Shown piece by piece: positions 45,119-55,280 of a DNA stretch of 64,000 nucleotides. A program made the translations under genes and the position numbers. Positions within the stretch are counted from its first letter, which is position 1. Each line of letters starts with the position of its first letter. Under the pieces are notes generated by a model. It searched no databases. It worked only from the letters and a program-made list of their open reading frames with translations, and was not told the origin of the DNA. The stretch is from contig CM069432.1 in assembly GCA_035610365.1 (NCBI GenBank), positions 20,956,354 through 21,020,353 of the forward strand, given 5' to 3'. Source of the stretch: Aquatica leii. Its lineage: Eukaryota > Arthropoda > Insecta > Coleoptera > Lampyridae.

Positions 45119-47617
45119 AAATAGATTCTTAAAACTAATAATAATTTGGCACTTTTTGTGTTGAAATTTCTTTATTTTGTCAAAAATTTGTTTTTACTAC
45201 AAAAAAGGTTTATTATGTACCTAACGCTATAAGAAAAAAATACATAATGTGTGAATAAAATTCAAGACTACATAAACATAGTATGAAAAAACTTAACTGA
45301 AAGCAAAACTTACTGTAATAAACACATAGAAGGCTAGCTATTCATAAACAGCGTCGGCCTCTTGTAATTGAGCAATGTTATCTTCATCAATGGCATCATT
45401 TTGCTGCATTATACTTCCATTTTCAGACAAGGTTCGAGTAAAAAATTCCGTGTCCAATGATTTAACGTGCTTTACAAGATGAGTTGCGTTGTTAAATTTC
45501 CACTGCTTAATTTTTAGGTATTCATTATCATAAGCCAGGTTGGGTTCACCACGAAGTTTACGGCTATGACCGAGTTTGTAAAGTTTCAATGATTCCATAG
45601 GGCCATAGTAAGATGCACTGAGCTGAGGTTGCTCATTAGGCGAAAATTTGACACGTCTAGCTTTCGAAATCCCCGGCACAGTTTGTTTTATGTAAGAGTA
45701 ACCATAATTTATAGTGTTTCACCTTTATTGTACGATCGCCTTCTTCCAGGCATCCATTAGACCTCAGCGAATGCTGTACAAAGACGACATCGAATGGAGT
45801 TTTCTGTTTACACTCTTTTATTAGATAAACATAAACTTCTGGGTTGTCACGCTTCAATCTTTGTTTTTCAACCACAGCAAAATCTCGGTCGACTGGCATC
45901 ATGCTGTAACCGGGTACTGGGTACCAGATTTCTATGGTTTCAAAAATATTATTGACACATAGCTGATCTAAAAAGACAAACAAAAATCTATTTTTGTTCT
46001 GGCTGAAGCAGTTGTCGCAAAAAAGTTGTAAAATACGTTGCTCTGGCTTCTTGTTTTGTGTGATATAATTCTGCAGGCAAGTTATTACCTTGTTTGGTCC
46101 CTTTCGAGCAAAGTGTTCTGCATACATATAAATATTGGCTTTTCTTGTTGTTAAGCAATGTATTCCCAGATTGTTAATCCACAACTGACGCAAATAGTAT
46201 TCGTCTCCAATATTCGTCACAGGGACAGGCAGATTTTTCTGATAATCAAAGCAAATTGATAGGATGGATGGATCATTAGCTTTTGTTGCTTCCAAAATTT
46301 TCTTTTGAAAACATTCAGTTTTTCTTAGATGTAGCTTCCCTTTCCGTATTGACGATTTTTGCAGATGTCTCATTATTTGTCACTTCAGCTTGTTGTAAAC
46401 GTGTCATGAACATAGTACATTCTTTACAGATGTCTTTTATTGGGAATCCAAATGATATGTTGTATTCTTCTGTAAAAATTCTTCTAAACATCTCATATGA
46501 TACTGTTTCATCTTGATTCTTTTGTAAAAAATGTCGGTGAAGCTTTGCGACTGATAAATGGGAATCCAGATACTTGCGAAGCTTGTTATCAGATCTGCTA
46601 TAATGAGACTCATCGATACATTTTGTTGTGTAGCAGAGGATGATAAATTGTGATAAGCTTCAAAAATGTTCGTTTGTTCCTCCACGCTTAATTTTGATGA
46701 GCATGTACAGCGACAGTTTGTTATAATTCTTCTCTGGTGCTTCCTGGAATGCGATTCCTTCCTTTTTATAGTTCTTTTTCCATGCATCCTTGTCAGTCTT
46801 CCTCTTCTTGCCTTTTTTTAGTTCGGGTTGCTGTAGTTCGTTTATGTGGACTTCATTTGCCACGTATATTATGTTGTAGACCATGTCCCGTAGTGGAACA
46901 AGAACTCAAAGTTTTACTTTTCTTTGAAGTTTTTTGGGTAATCTTGCTTGTTGTCGGAGCAAGGTCATCGGTTTTGGAACTATCTTCACTTTCGCTGTTT
47001 GGTTCATATTCACTGCATGATGCTGAATAATCCGACAATTTAGTATAATCTAAAATAAAACGAAGATTGATTTATATCAGCATTGCAGAACTTTTCCTTG
47101 CAATCCCATTCACACCGTGTTTAGTATGAATTTGTCGAATATACACCGTGTATTTATGGTGTAAATTAATGTGATCGCTAAAGTTGTGAGGTTAGGATGC
47201 AGTCAATGTAAGGTACGAATAGTACAAAATAAATCATATATCCATTCCACAAACGGTTACTAGTATGTCGCAAAGTAACAAAAGCTATTTTACTCTATTT
47301 TCCTTACCTGCCATAGAATACGTTTTTTATTACAGTCACAAATAAATTAGGATCAACACAGCTTAATTTGCTCGCATATAACCTAATGTAAATAACGTGG
47401 ACTAAGGCACATGTTGTATTGCATCTGTCAAGATCATAACTTAGGTACTTCTTGCATTGAAATCAAAGTAAACTCCAATTGAGGTAAATGTAATCTAAGG
47501 CACTTAGGCACATATTTCTGCCATTCTGCAAATACCACCTGAAAGCTTACGTGAAACACTATTAGATGACGCCAGAAGGTCAATTTCAATGAAAATGTGA
47601 CTTAGGCACTTCTTGCA
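45119..47617. mobile_element. Putative DDE-like transposon inside BEL/Pao
   Basis: This 2.5-kb segment separates the RT and integrase halves of one BEL/Pao element. It carries one minus-strand gene remnant and, on its right side, several copies of a motif like TTAGGCACTTCTTGCATTG (47450-47475, 47599-47620, partial ones near 47400 and 47497). A weak relative, TTTGGCACTTTTTGTGTTG, is on the left at 45153-45172. Such subterminal repeats are common transposase-binding sites. No target duplication can be shown because BEL/Pao sequence is missing at the junction. Confidence 0.5.
45338..47038 (-). pseudogene. DDE-like protein of an uncharacterised insect family (DUF7869-like)
   Basis: Minus strand, several frames. 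An acidic serine-rich N-terminus (47038-46855) leads to a Lys-rich region. A cysteine segment with a family-like helix follows (CRCTCSSKLSVEEQTNIFEA near 46690-46750). After a gap comes a long open frame (45657-46373). It contains LSICFDYQKNLPVP, YYLRQLWINNLGIH, LFCDNCFSQNKNRF and VPGYSMMPVDRDFAVVEKQ. The three aspartate positions FDYQ, CDN and DRDF resemble an RNase H-fold catalytic triad, and DNCxxQNKN with DRDFxxxEK is the signature I recall for the uncharacterised family DUF7869. The C-terminal part (45338-45679) is in another frame. At least three frame breaks make it inactive. Being embedded in a retrotransposon, it behaves like a mobile-element gene, but transposase activity is inferred, not known. 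Confidence 0.6.
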
Positions 47618-48740
47618 TTGACCCCTTCAATTATAACCGCCATAAAAAACATCCCATTATTATTGACTCATCATATTGGTTACCTAAATTAATCTGCAAA
47701 ACAGAGCATATTAGATTGCTACATTGCGGATTTAATCAGCTTCTTTCATCAGTCCAAGATAGGTACTGGCCAATTGCTGCCAGAAAAATGTTACGTAAAG
47801 TTATACATCAGTGTACAATTTGTTTCCGTGCAAATCCAAAATCTATTATTCCTTTCTTGGGAGATTTACCAAAAAATTGACTTATGCCATCCCTCTGCAG
47901 GTTTGGTAACGATTAAAAATAAGAAAAGATGAGGCCCTAAACTAATTAAGGTTGCTCAACAAAGGCGATCCATTTTGACTTAGTAACAGGTCTGACTAGG
48001 GAAGCATTTTTAGCCGCATTCAAAAGCCTTGTAGCGCGCAGAGATCCATCCCTAAACGTGTACTCAGATAACGGTAGTAATTTTAAGGGAGCTAAAGCAG
48101 AGCTAACCAAATTAAACTTAATTTTATTCAAGGCAGAAACAAAGAAGGCTTTAATAAATTTTTGCGATTCTGTGAATACGTCATGTTATTTCATACCACC
48201 ACGATCACTTCACTTTGGAGGTCAGTGGGAAGCCGATGTAAAATTTGTCAAATTAAATACTTCTCTCACATTTAAAAAATTCTAAACTTTGTTAATCCAA
48301 ATTGAGGCCGTATAAAACTTGCGTCTATTAAGTTCATTTTCATCTGACTCTAACGACCCTGATACTTTGACTTCTGCTTTCTAATTAGACGTAAGCTCAC
48401 CAGATTTGATTAACATGGCAGGTAACAGACTAAGCAAATATCAACATACTATGAAAATACAACAGCATTTCTGGAAACGTTGGTACAAGGAGTACATCCA
48501 CGAACTCCAAGCTCGTTCAAAATGAAAAATCAATCCCATTCTGCAACTAGGAACGCTAGTTCTAATTTGAGACCACAATCTGCCACCTTTAAAATAGTTG
48601 TTTGGATGTGTTGCTCAATTGCATCCCGGAAGTGACGGTGTGAATCACGTTGTGTCAGTAAAAACCGCAAAAAGTTTTATATTAAAACGTGCGGTCTGCA
48701 AAATTTGTGCGTTTCCGAATGATGACAATGACAATATTTG
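47618..48740 (+). pseudogene. BEL/Pao retrotransposon: integrase
   Basis: This is the second half of the split BEL/Pao. DPFNYNRHKKHPIII leads into the zinc finger (HIRLLHCGFNQLLSS, then CTICFRANPK). The integrase core follows with TGLTREAFLAAFKSLVARR and VYSDNGSNFKGAK (47985-48090), and IPPRSLHFGGQWEADVKFVK near 48190-48250 with the catalytic glutamate. The C-terminal block FWKRWYKEYIHELQ and LGTLVLI lies near 48470-48570. Few stops are seen. A G-rich tract GGGGGGCGGA at 48812-48821 may be the polypurine tract before a 3' LTR. LTRs were not confirmed. Confidence 0.88.
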
Positions 48741-50245
48741 AACAAAGTTTAATATAATGATTTGCTTTAAGTGATTGTATATTCTAGTTAGCAATTGAAA
48801 TTAGTAATTCAATGGGGGGCGGAATTTTTCGTCTTACTTGCATAGTTCTAGGATTTAGTTTAAACATCAAATGTATGGATTTTTCATTGCACAGGATTAT
48901 GCCCTTTGTTTGTTTTCAGTGTGATGTTTCCACTATTCTTTCCAACATTAAATTTTTAATAGCAGAAAACTGTACATATATTAGTATATTTTATAGTGGT
49001 TTTCTGAAAACCATATTTTAATTTATTTCTTAATGTTCGGACTGCAATTATTAGAGCCCATGCCTGTATATCTTGCAGAGCATTGTAACATGACTTTGCA
49101 ACCCCTACTACAAGACTTGGATATGCAGCTTTAACGTGCAAAATGGCTCGCGTTTTTAGTACCCGCGGCCTTTCAGATTCAGTACTGATTCATCGGTGAA
49201 ACGTTTAGGACGTGTTCTAAGTGAAACGGTATATTTGTTGTACGTGATTTTTAAAAATTGCAAAAAATAGCGTACAATATATTTAAAAAAAATAATTTGC
49301 AAGACTGTCATTAAAAAAAGTTGAAATAAAATTTCCCGAAAAGCCTACTCCCAATTTGGAACGAAATCAGGCAGATAAAACTGTAAAACAACAACATAAC
49401 ATCTTTCTGGTGCAAGTTATAAAAAATAAGTACGTATGTAAATGTGATACAATAAATACCCTGTTTTGTTTCCAATGTGTATTGTTTTATTGCAGTGGCG
49501 TCGATAAAACTAAGCATTTAAATGAGAAAATTAAAAAACATAAAGCTTCTGCACGCCTATGCATTGTTCAACGAAGTTTCTTTGTTAACTCCTAAACATT
49601 TTGATGTCATAATCATATCTGAAAACATTTCAATTACATATAAGCATTAAAAAAAACTTTCATAATTATTTTTGTTTACAGCGTTTCCAGTTTTTTGTTT
49701 TAGCAAAAAATTAGTTTTTATATTTGCTTTAGTGTGTTCTTAAATCTCATAGTTTTTTTTTATTTTGTTGTATACTTATAGTATCCATTTATTAACGAAA
49801 ACTTTTGTTGTTTACATCCGGATGTAAATCTAAAACAATCATTTAATTAAGTTACGGTAAAACCCATCTTAAAAAAATTAATTTGTACTTATTTATTGCA
49901 CTTAACATTAAAATAAACCGTTGCCTTGAATTTAACAAATTTGATGCAGTGCTTTTTTACTGACCTCAACTTTTATCTTTAAAATCTTAAAATTTCTAAA
50001 AAATTCCATTTTTATTAGTTTTTTTGGAATTAAGAAAATATTATCAATTCTTTGTATTGTATTTTTTTTAAATGTCAGTTAATCTAAAACCAAAAAATAG
50101 TTTTTTTTTAAATTATACAAATTAGGCGGGACATGGTACTTTATAGTCACATACTACTTATTTAAATTTTGTTTTAATTTACTTCTCTTACCGAGAAGTC
50201 AGTAATCTTAAAAGTCTCTATGTATTTGTAACGTACCAATTGGGG
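48741..50245. other. No gene seen, includes likely BEL/Pao 3' end
   Basis: AT-rich. The first few hundred bp after the G-tract at 48812 may be the 3' LTR of the BEL/Pao element; the partner was not recognised near 43 kb. Nothing else can be named. Confidence 0.35.
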
Positions 50246-50249
50246 AGGT

Positions 50250-50595
50250 GAAAAAAAAACAATAGTAGATGTTTGGATTACCGTTTGGCTAGCTTCGCCG
50301 CAGATAGTTGTGCGCCACCTTCTCTTGCCGAAGAATAAAGTACCAAACGTCTAGGCTACAGAAAGAAAATCCCAGATCCGCAATCTCTACAGTACATTCG
50401 GAAATAAAACACTGAGTCTCAACAGTAACTGAGTTTCGTTTATTGACTAAAAGAAAAAATTGTTGTTTGGTTTAGCTACGACGAACGATCCTATTAGATA
50501 GACGAGAAGGCAGGAATCGAATCGTTATCAATCACCAAAATACCTGGTGCTCCGGTGGCTACGCCACTGCTAAAGTTATACATGTGACATTAACA
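50250..50595 (-). mobile_element. Possible tRNA-derived SINE
   Basis: Reading the minus strand from 50580, TGGCGTAGCCACCGG resembles a pol III A box. About 28 nt later, GATTCGATTCC differs from the B box GGTTCGATTCC at one base. A non-coding body follows to about 50250, where a T-run ends it. Box spacing is a little short, and the 3' tail type is unusual, so this is tentative. Confidence 0.35.
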
Positions 50596-50699
50596 AGAAG
50601 TATATTAGTTACCTTCTTTTGTTAACACACCACCGCACTTCACGAACGGTAGCAATAATTAAACGCGCTCGCGTAATACGTTGATGTCGGTAAAGTTGT

Positions 50700-52094
50700 C
50701 TATCCGTCAGATGAAATAATTGCAAACTAACAAATTAACCGTTTGCCTAAAACTCAAATCGGGTCGTATACTATTCTACAAAGGAGATGAGAACCGTAGC
50801 GTTGGCGGCGGTGGAGTTCTAATGCACAAAAGAATGGTCCCATACTTGCAAATATTTAAGGCGAAAACTGACAGGGTGATATATATCACATTAAAAATTA
50901 ATGCGAATAATAACCATAAAAGTTATACAAATTTATGCGCCAACCAGTAACCATGAAGACCAAGAGGTGGAAGTACTCCATGATGAAATAACACAATGCC
51001 TAAATGAGAACAAGAAATTAAAGAGGCAATATGTTAATAAACTTTTTAGAAATAGAACAACTATACGCAATAAACAGAAACAAAAAAAGACCAAATAAAA
51101 AATGGACATGGGTAAGTGCAAATAGAACCACGAAAAATGAAATAGACTTCGTGCTGGCACAACACAAGCACATAATTAAAGACGTAGATGTTCTAAACTC
51201 GTTCACAGCAAGTAGCGACCATAGAATGGTTATGTGTAAAATATTTATGAACGGAAAACTAGAAAGAGCAAAGAAATTTAATACTTTCATAAAGAATCTA
51301 GATGCAAATACCTTAAAACCACAAAAACCAGAATTCATAACCAAACTAACCCATCAAATAAAAAATAAGCCGATAAAACCTTTTGAAGACATAAATCAAA
51401 TAAATAAACGGTTAACAAAAGCATTAAAAGAAACGGCAAATAATATCTTGAAACCAAGGGACAAACCTGAAAAGCTGAGCATAGAAACAAAACAAATGCT
51501 GGAAAAAAGGAGAAAGCTTATTAACAGGGGCGAAAGAGATACAAAAGAATACAGAAATATTAATAAAACAGTCAGAAAAATCAAATCGAAAACTTAATAG
51601 AACAACTGAGAGGCTTAAATATCTTTAAAAAGGAAAATACACATCAAAGAGTAATTACTAAGCTAACTGACAAGCAGGAAAGCATCGTAGAAGACAGAAA
51701 AGATTTACTGCGCATAAGGGAGAACTACTACAAAGAGCTATATGATATAAGAACAGAGATAGACGCTAATATAGTAAATAAAAACGAAGACGGTAAAATT
51801 CTTAATGTCGGCTCAGAAGACCGCCCTGACATAGGAAAAAAAAGAAGGCACTTAACCAGTTGAAAAACGGAAAAACTGCAAGAGAAGATGACATACTGCC
51901 AGAAATGCTGAAAGAATCAGGAGAATATTTTGCTGAACAACTAGCAATACTTTTTAAAAATGTCTTGCAGAAGGAGATATACCACATGACTGGGAGACAG
52001 CCGTTGTGGTTCTGATATATAAAAAAGGAGACCCAACGAATCTGGAAAACTATACACCCATAAGCCTCCTATCCCAGGTATATAAACTGCTAAT
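50700..52094 (+). pseudogene. RTE-type LINE, 5' part (endonuclease and RT start)
   Basis: The plus strand encodes the endonuclease: SVGGGGVLMHKR, then YITLKINANNNH and IIKVIQIYAPTSNHEDQEVE-type sequence (APTS motif near 50930). The block RPNKKWTWVSANRTTKNEID (near 51080-51150) and ASSDHRMVMCK near 51210-51240 hold the catalytic D and SDH. A Lys-rich linker (51250-51600) precedes the RT start: GKTAREDDILPEML, then IYKKGDPTNLENYTPISLL near 52017-52075. The start is intact in pieces, with several frameshifts. At 52094 the element is interrupted by the PLE-1 composite; it resumes at 56922 in the same sentence of the RT (YKLLIRII). Confidence 0.88.
52078..52094. repeat. Left target-site duplication of PLE-1
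   Basis: GTATATAAACTGCTAAT, also at 56905-56921. The last few bases (TAAT) also occur at the element's internal repeat end, so the true duplication may be 13-17 bp. Confidence 0.85.
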
Positions 52095-52430
52095 GTAATA
52101 GCGAAGGCTTCCACGGCCGGAATCTATACTAACATTAGAATGTCTTCCGGGTTTGGGCCGTGTCATAGTTGCAACCGAAGCTGCCAACGTTTCGCCCACT
52201 TTCGTAAGGGGCTTCATCAGGGCGTGAGATAAATCGCAAAACTCAAACAAGCAATCGAAATCTAACTAAGAACTTCTCAAAAGTTAGGTTATCCACTTGT
52301 AAAACAAGCCATAACCTAAACTATGAAAAGGTGAGAAAGAAAACGATAACCTGAAAAAGCAAACGAAAATCTAACAAAGAACCACTACCGAGTTAGGTAA
52401 TCAACTTGTGAACCAAGCCAGATTCTAAAC
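52095..52430 (-). repeat. PLE-1 terminal repeat, downstream unit
   Basis: Almost identical to 54845-55190 in the same orientation and to 56590-56904 inverted. It contains a hammerhead-like core and three short related tandem motifs around AAAGTTAGGTTATC, AAAAGGTGAG and GAGTTAGGTAATC. Confidence 0.9.
52150..52235 (-). ncRNA. Hammerhead-ribozyme-like core, PLE-1 downstream repeat
   Basis: Minus strand: CTGATGA (52220-52214), A, GCCC paired with GGGC enclosing CTTACGAAAGT, then GAAA (52193-52190). A hairpin with a UUCG loop follows (GCAGC TTCG GTTGC) and then CTA, a possible cleavage triplet. The core and stem II are perfect; stem III needs a bulge and stem I is not obvious. Hammerheads in Penelope-like terminal repeats are established; activity here is inferred. 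Confidence 0.55.
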
Positions 52431-52444
52431 TAGGTAGAAGTGAC

Positions 52445-55009
52445 TTAAGAAGAAATAGTCTTCGTATTTAAAGGAAAAGGATCGTCACGGATGATTAAGC
52501 TCGACTCTGACTCTGTTTTTGATAAATGACTAATAACCGGGAACCAAAGAGGGGATAGTTCGAAACCATGATCGCGATTGAAGTTATTGGGGTGTTTGAT
52601 GATTTCTATGCTTTCTTGGAATTTCCTGTTGAAAAAGAATGGAGATTTGGCAATCAACGAAACATTATCAAAATCTATCTTGTGACCTGTAGTAAAATGA
52701 TGTTCAGCGACCGCAGACTTAGAAGTATACCTTTTCCTTATACAACGATCATGTTCTGAAATGCGAGTAATGACGGAACGACCGGTTTCACCAATGTAGA
52801 CTAAACCACAAGAACAGGGAATTTGGTATACACCTTGAGATGAAAGTGTAGGGAATTTGTCTTTGGGAGAAGGAAGAATCTGAGAGATTTTGCCTGTCGA
52901 GTTGAATATGGGTTTAATACCATTCTTACGAAGGAGTTTCCCTATTTGATCTGTAACCTTGTGAATGTAGGGTAAAAAGGCCAATTTCGGGTTGGATTCG
53001 GGAGTAGAAGTGTCCTTAGGTAATCGAGTACGTGGATGTAAACGACGATTAATAACTCTATGAATATCACGCTTTAGATAACCATTGCTCACTAAGGTTC
53101 TAGTAAGATGACGAAGTTCTGAGTCTAGATTCTCAGGTTGACAAATAGAAAAGGCACGATGGACCAAAGATTCAATAACAGAACGTTTCTGTGCAGGATG
53201 ATGATGAGACGAAGCATGAAGATATCTGTCCGTATGGGTGGGTTTGCGATAAACAGAATGGCCTAGAAGTCCGTCGGGCTTACGAGTTACAAGAACGTCA
53301 AGAAAAGGAAGAGAACCATTACTTTCGATTTCCATAGTAAATTTGATATCTAAGTGTTGATTGTTAAGATGATCAAGAAACTTAGACAATTCAAGATGAC
53401 CATGAGACCAAACAATAAACGTGTCGTCAACATATCTAAACCACACTTTAGGTTTTAATATTGATGATTCCAAAGCAATCGTTTCAAAGGATTCCATAAA
53501 AATGTTAGCTACAACAGGTGATAGAGGAGAACCCATAGCAGCACCAGAAACTTGTTCGTAAAACTTATTATCAAATTGGAAGTAAGTAGAGGATAGACAC
53601 TTTTCAATAAGAGGAACCAAACTCAAGTCCTTGCCATGTTGAGACAGAATCTGTTTGATGATAATAAGCGAATCCTTAATAGGAACTTTAGTAAAAAGTG
53701 AAGTAACATCAAAGCTCACGAGAAGATCTTGGGGTTCAAGTTTTATAGTTTCTAGACGTTGGATAAAATGCTGAGAGTTAAGGATGTGAGAAGAGGTTTT
53801 ACCTGTAAACTCGCAAAGAATGTTGGACAAGAACTTGGCTAGCTTGTAAGTAGGAGATTGTATAGTACTAACGATAGGTCGAAAAGGAATACCTTGTTTG
53901 TGAATTTTGGGAAGTCCGTATAGACGAGGTGGTTTAGAATCTGATGGGGTAAGTCGACGTTTAGTTTCAGGAGGTAGATTGGAAGATTTGATGATTTGGC
54001 TAACCTCGCGTTCAATCCTCGAGGTGGGGTTATGGGTTAGAAGAGCGTAAGTTTCCTCAGACAAAATAGAATTGATTTTCGTAACATAATCAATTTGGTT
54101 CAAAACTACAGTGGCGTTGCCTTTGTCGGCTGGAAGAACAATAATATCAGGGTTCTTGCGAAGACTTTTTAGAGCTGACTCTTCCGACTTAGAAATGTTG
54201 GATTTAGGGATTTTAGATGATTCAAGGATTTTGCCAGTGTTAATACGAATGGGATCTGAGATGTGGCGAGGAAGATGTCTTATAGAAGACTCAACAGCAC
54301 ATAGAATATCTTCTTTGGGAATACGTTTGGGAGCAACCGCAAAATTCAAACCCTTAGAGAGCACCGATTCCTGTTCTGAAGTGAGAACCAAACTAGATAA
54401 ATTGACAACCGTCTTTACTGAGTTAGTAGTAGAAGAAACTTTACGATTCTTGGATTCCAATAATTGAAACTTTTTGAGATGACCTTCAGTGGTTAGTCGT
54501 AGAGTGGTATCCGACTGCTGGTAAGTAATGTTGTCAAAGAATTTCCAATCATCCGGGGATAGAGTGTTAGCCAACTCAAGATGAAGATAAAAGAGTTGTT
54601 TCGAAATGGTGTCTAACTCTCGCCTAGTTTGCTTAATCCGTTCGCGTATTAACGCTAGACTAGCACGGTGTAGGATGTTTTTAGAAGAACGTGTCTGAAT
54701 GTGGAACTTAATTTTGAGGAATGCAGGAATGATGTTGTGGTCACGACAGCGACTAAGAAAGGTTAAATTGCACAAAAGTTTGACAAGTTTGTGGCGAAGT
54801 TTGGAAAATACGGAGGTTTTAGAAGAAATATTCTCCCCGTAGAGATTGTTAATGTAATAGCGAAGGCTTCCACGGCCGGAATCTATACTAACATTAGAAT
54901 GTCTTCCGGGTTTGGGCCGTGTCATAGTTGCAACCGAAGCTGCCAACGTTTCGCCCACTTTCGTAAGGGGCTTCATCAGGGCGTGAGATAAATCGCAAAA
55001 CTCAAACAA
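52445..55009 (-). CDS. Penelope-like reverse transcriptase with GIY-YIG endonuclease, intact
   Basis: An uninterrupted 854-residue frame. Residues 1-55 are encoded by the upstream terminal repeat and include the translated ribozyme core (LMKPLTKVGET). DKGNATVVLNQIDYV (about 295-315) and LYGLPKIHKQGIPFRPIVS (about 365-385) are N-terminal Penelope RT blocks. LVSFDVTSLFTKVP (about 430) holds the first catalytic aspartate, GAAMGSPLSPVVANIFME (about 488) is the primer-grip region, and FRYVDDTFIVW (about 525) holds the other two. LPFLDVLVTRKPDG follows. Near 722 GVYQIPCSCGLVYIGETGRS is the GIY-YIG nuclease with its Cys pair, and SEHDR supplies the conserved arginine. The enzyme copies element RNA at a nicked chromosomal site. 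The length is normal for the family. The first ATG lies in the terminal repeat; initiation further down is possible, since ribozyme cleavage would cut this part from the RNA. Confidence 0.95.
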   Translation of the reverse strand: MFEFCDLSHALMKPLTKVGETLAASVATMTRPKPGRHSNVSIDSGRGSLRYYINNLYGENISSKTSVFSKLRHKLVKLLCNLTFLSRCRDHNIIPAFLKIKFHIQTRSSKNILHRASLALIRERIKQTRRELDTISKQLFYLHLELANTLSPDDWKFFDNITYQQSDTTLRLTTEGHLKKFQLLESKNRKVSSTTNSVKTVVNLSSLVLTSEQESVLSKGLNFAVAPKRIPKEDILCAVESSIRHLPRHISDPIRINTGKILESSKIPKSNISKSEESALKSLRKNPDIIVLPADKGNATVVLNQIDYVTKINSILSEETYALLTHNPTSRIEREVSQIIKSSNLPPETKRRLTPSDSKPPRLYGLPKIHKQGIPFRPIVSTIQSPTYKLAKFLSNILCEFTGKTSSHILNSQHFIQRLETIKLEPQDLLVSFDVTSLFTKVPIKDSLIIIKQILSQHGKDLSLVPLIEKCLSSTYFQFDNKFYEQVSGAAMGSPLSPVVANIFMESFETIALESSILKPKVWFRYVDDTFIVWSHGHLELSKFLDHLNNQHLDIKFTMEIESNGSLPFLDVLVTRKPDGLLGHSVYRKPTHTDRYLHASSHHHPAQKRSVIESLVHRAFSICQPENLDSELRHLTRTLVSNGYLKRDIHRVINRRLHPRTRLPKDTSTPESNPKLAFLPYIHKVTDQIGKLLRKNGIKPIFNSTGKISQILPSPKDKFPTLSSQGVYQIPCSCGLVYIGETGRSVITRISEHDRCIRKRYTSKSAVAEHHFTTGHKIDFDNVSLIAKSPFFFNRKFQESIEIIKHPNNFNRDHGFELSPLWFPVISHLSKTESESSLIIRDDPFPLNTKTISS

Positions 55010-55278
55010 GCAATCGAAATCTAACTAAGAACTTCTCAAAAGTTAGGTTATCCACTTGTAAAACAAGCCATAACCTAAACTATGAAAAGGTGAGAAAGAA
55101 AACGATAACCTGAAAAAGCAAACGAAAATCTAACAAAGAACCACTACCGAGTTAGGTAATCAACTTGTGAACCAAGCCAGATTCTAAACTCCGTAGAAGT
55201 GACTTAAGAAGAAATAGTCTCCGTATTTAAAGGAAAAGGATCGTCACGGATGATTAAGCTCGACCCTGATTGGGTTAC
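54845..55278 (-). repeat. PLE-1 terminal repeat, upstream unit
   Basis: Repeats 52092-52515, so it includes not only the non-coding end but also the last codons of a preceding tandem copy (55200-55278). This is the head-to-tail partial tandem arrangement typical of Penelope-like elements, and it supplies the 5' leader and the start of the 854-residue frame. Confidence 0.88.
54909..54995 (-). ncRNA. Hammerhead-ribozyme-like core, PLE-1 upstream repeat
   Basis: Same motif as at 52150-52235: CTGATGA at 54979-54973 and GAAA at 54952-54949. This copy lies inside the N-terminal coding part of the 854-residue frame. Confidence 0.55.
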
Positions 55279-55280
55279 GG

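Noticed and set aside
45119..47617. piggyBac identity for the minus-strand gene inside BEL/Pao
   Set aside because: It lacks the DNFFTS and GVD..D blocks and the cysteine-rich tail, and has a different DNC..QNKN and DRDF pattern.
54111..54467. 118-codon plus-strand frame within PLE-1
   Set aside because: It lies fully inside the intact 854-residue minus-strand frame and shows no domain.
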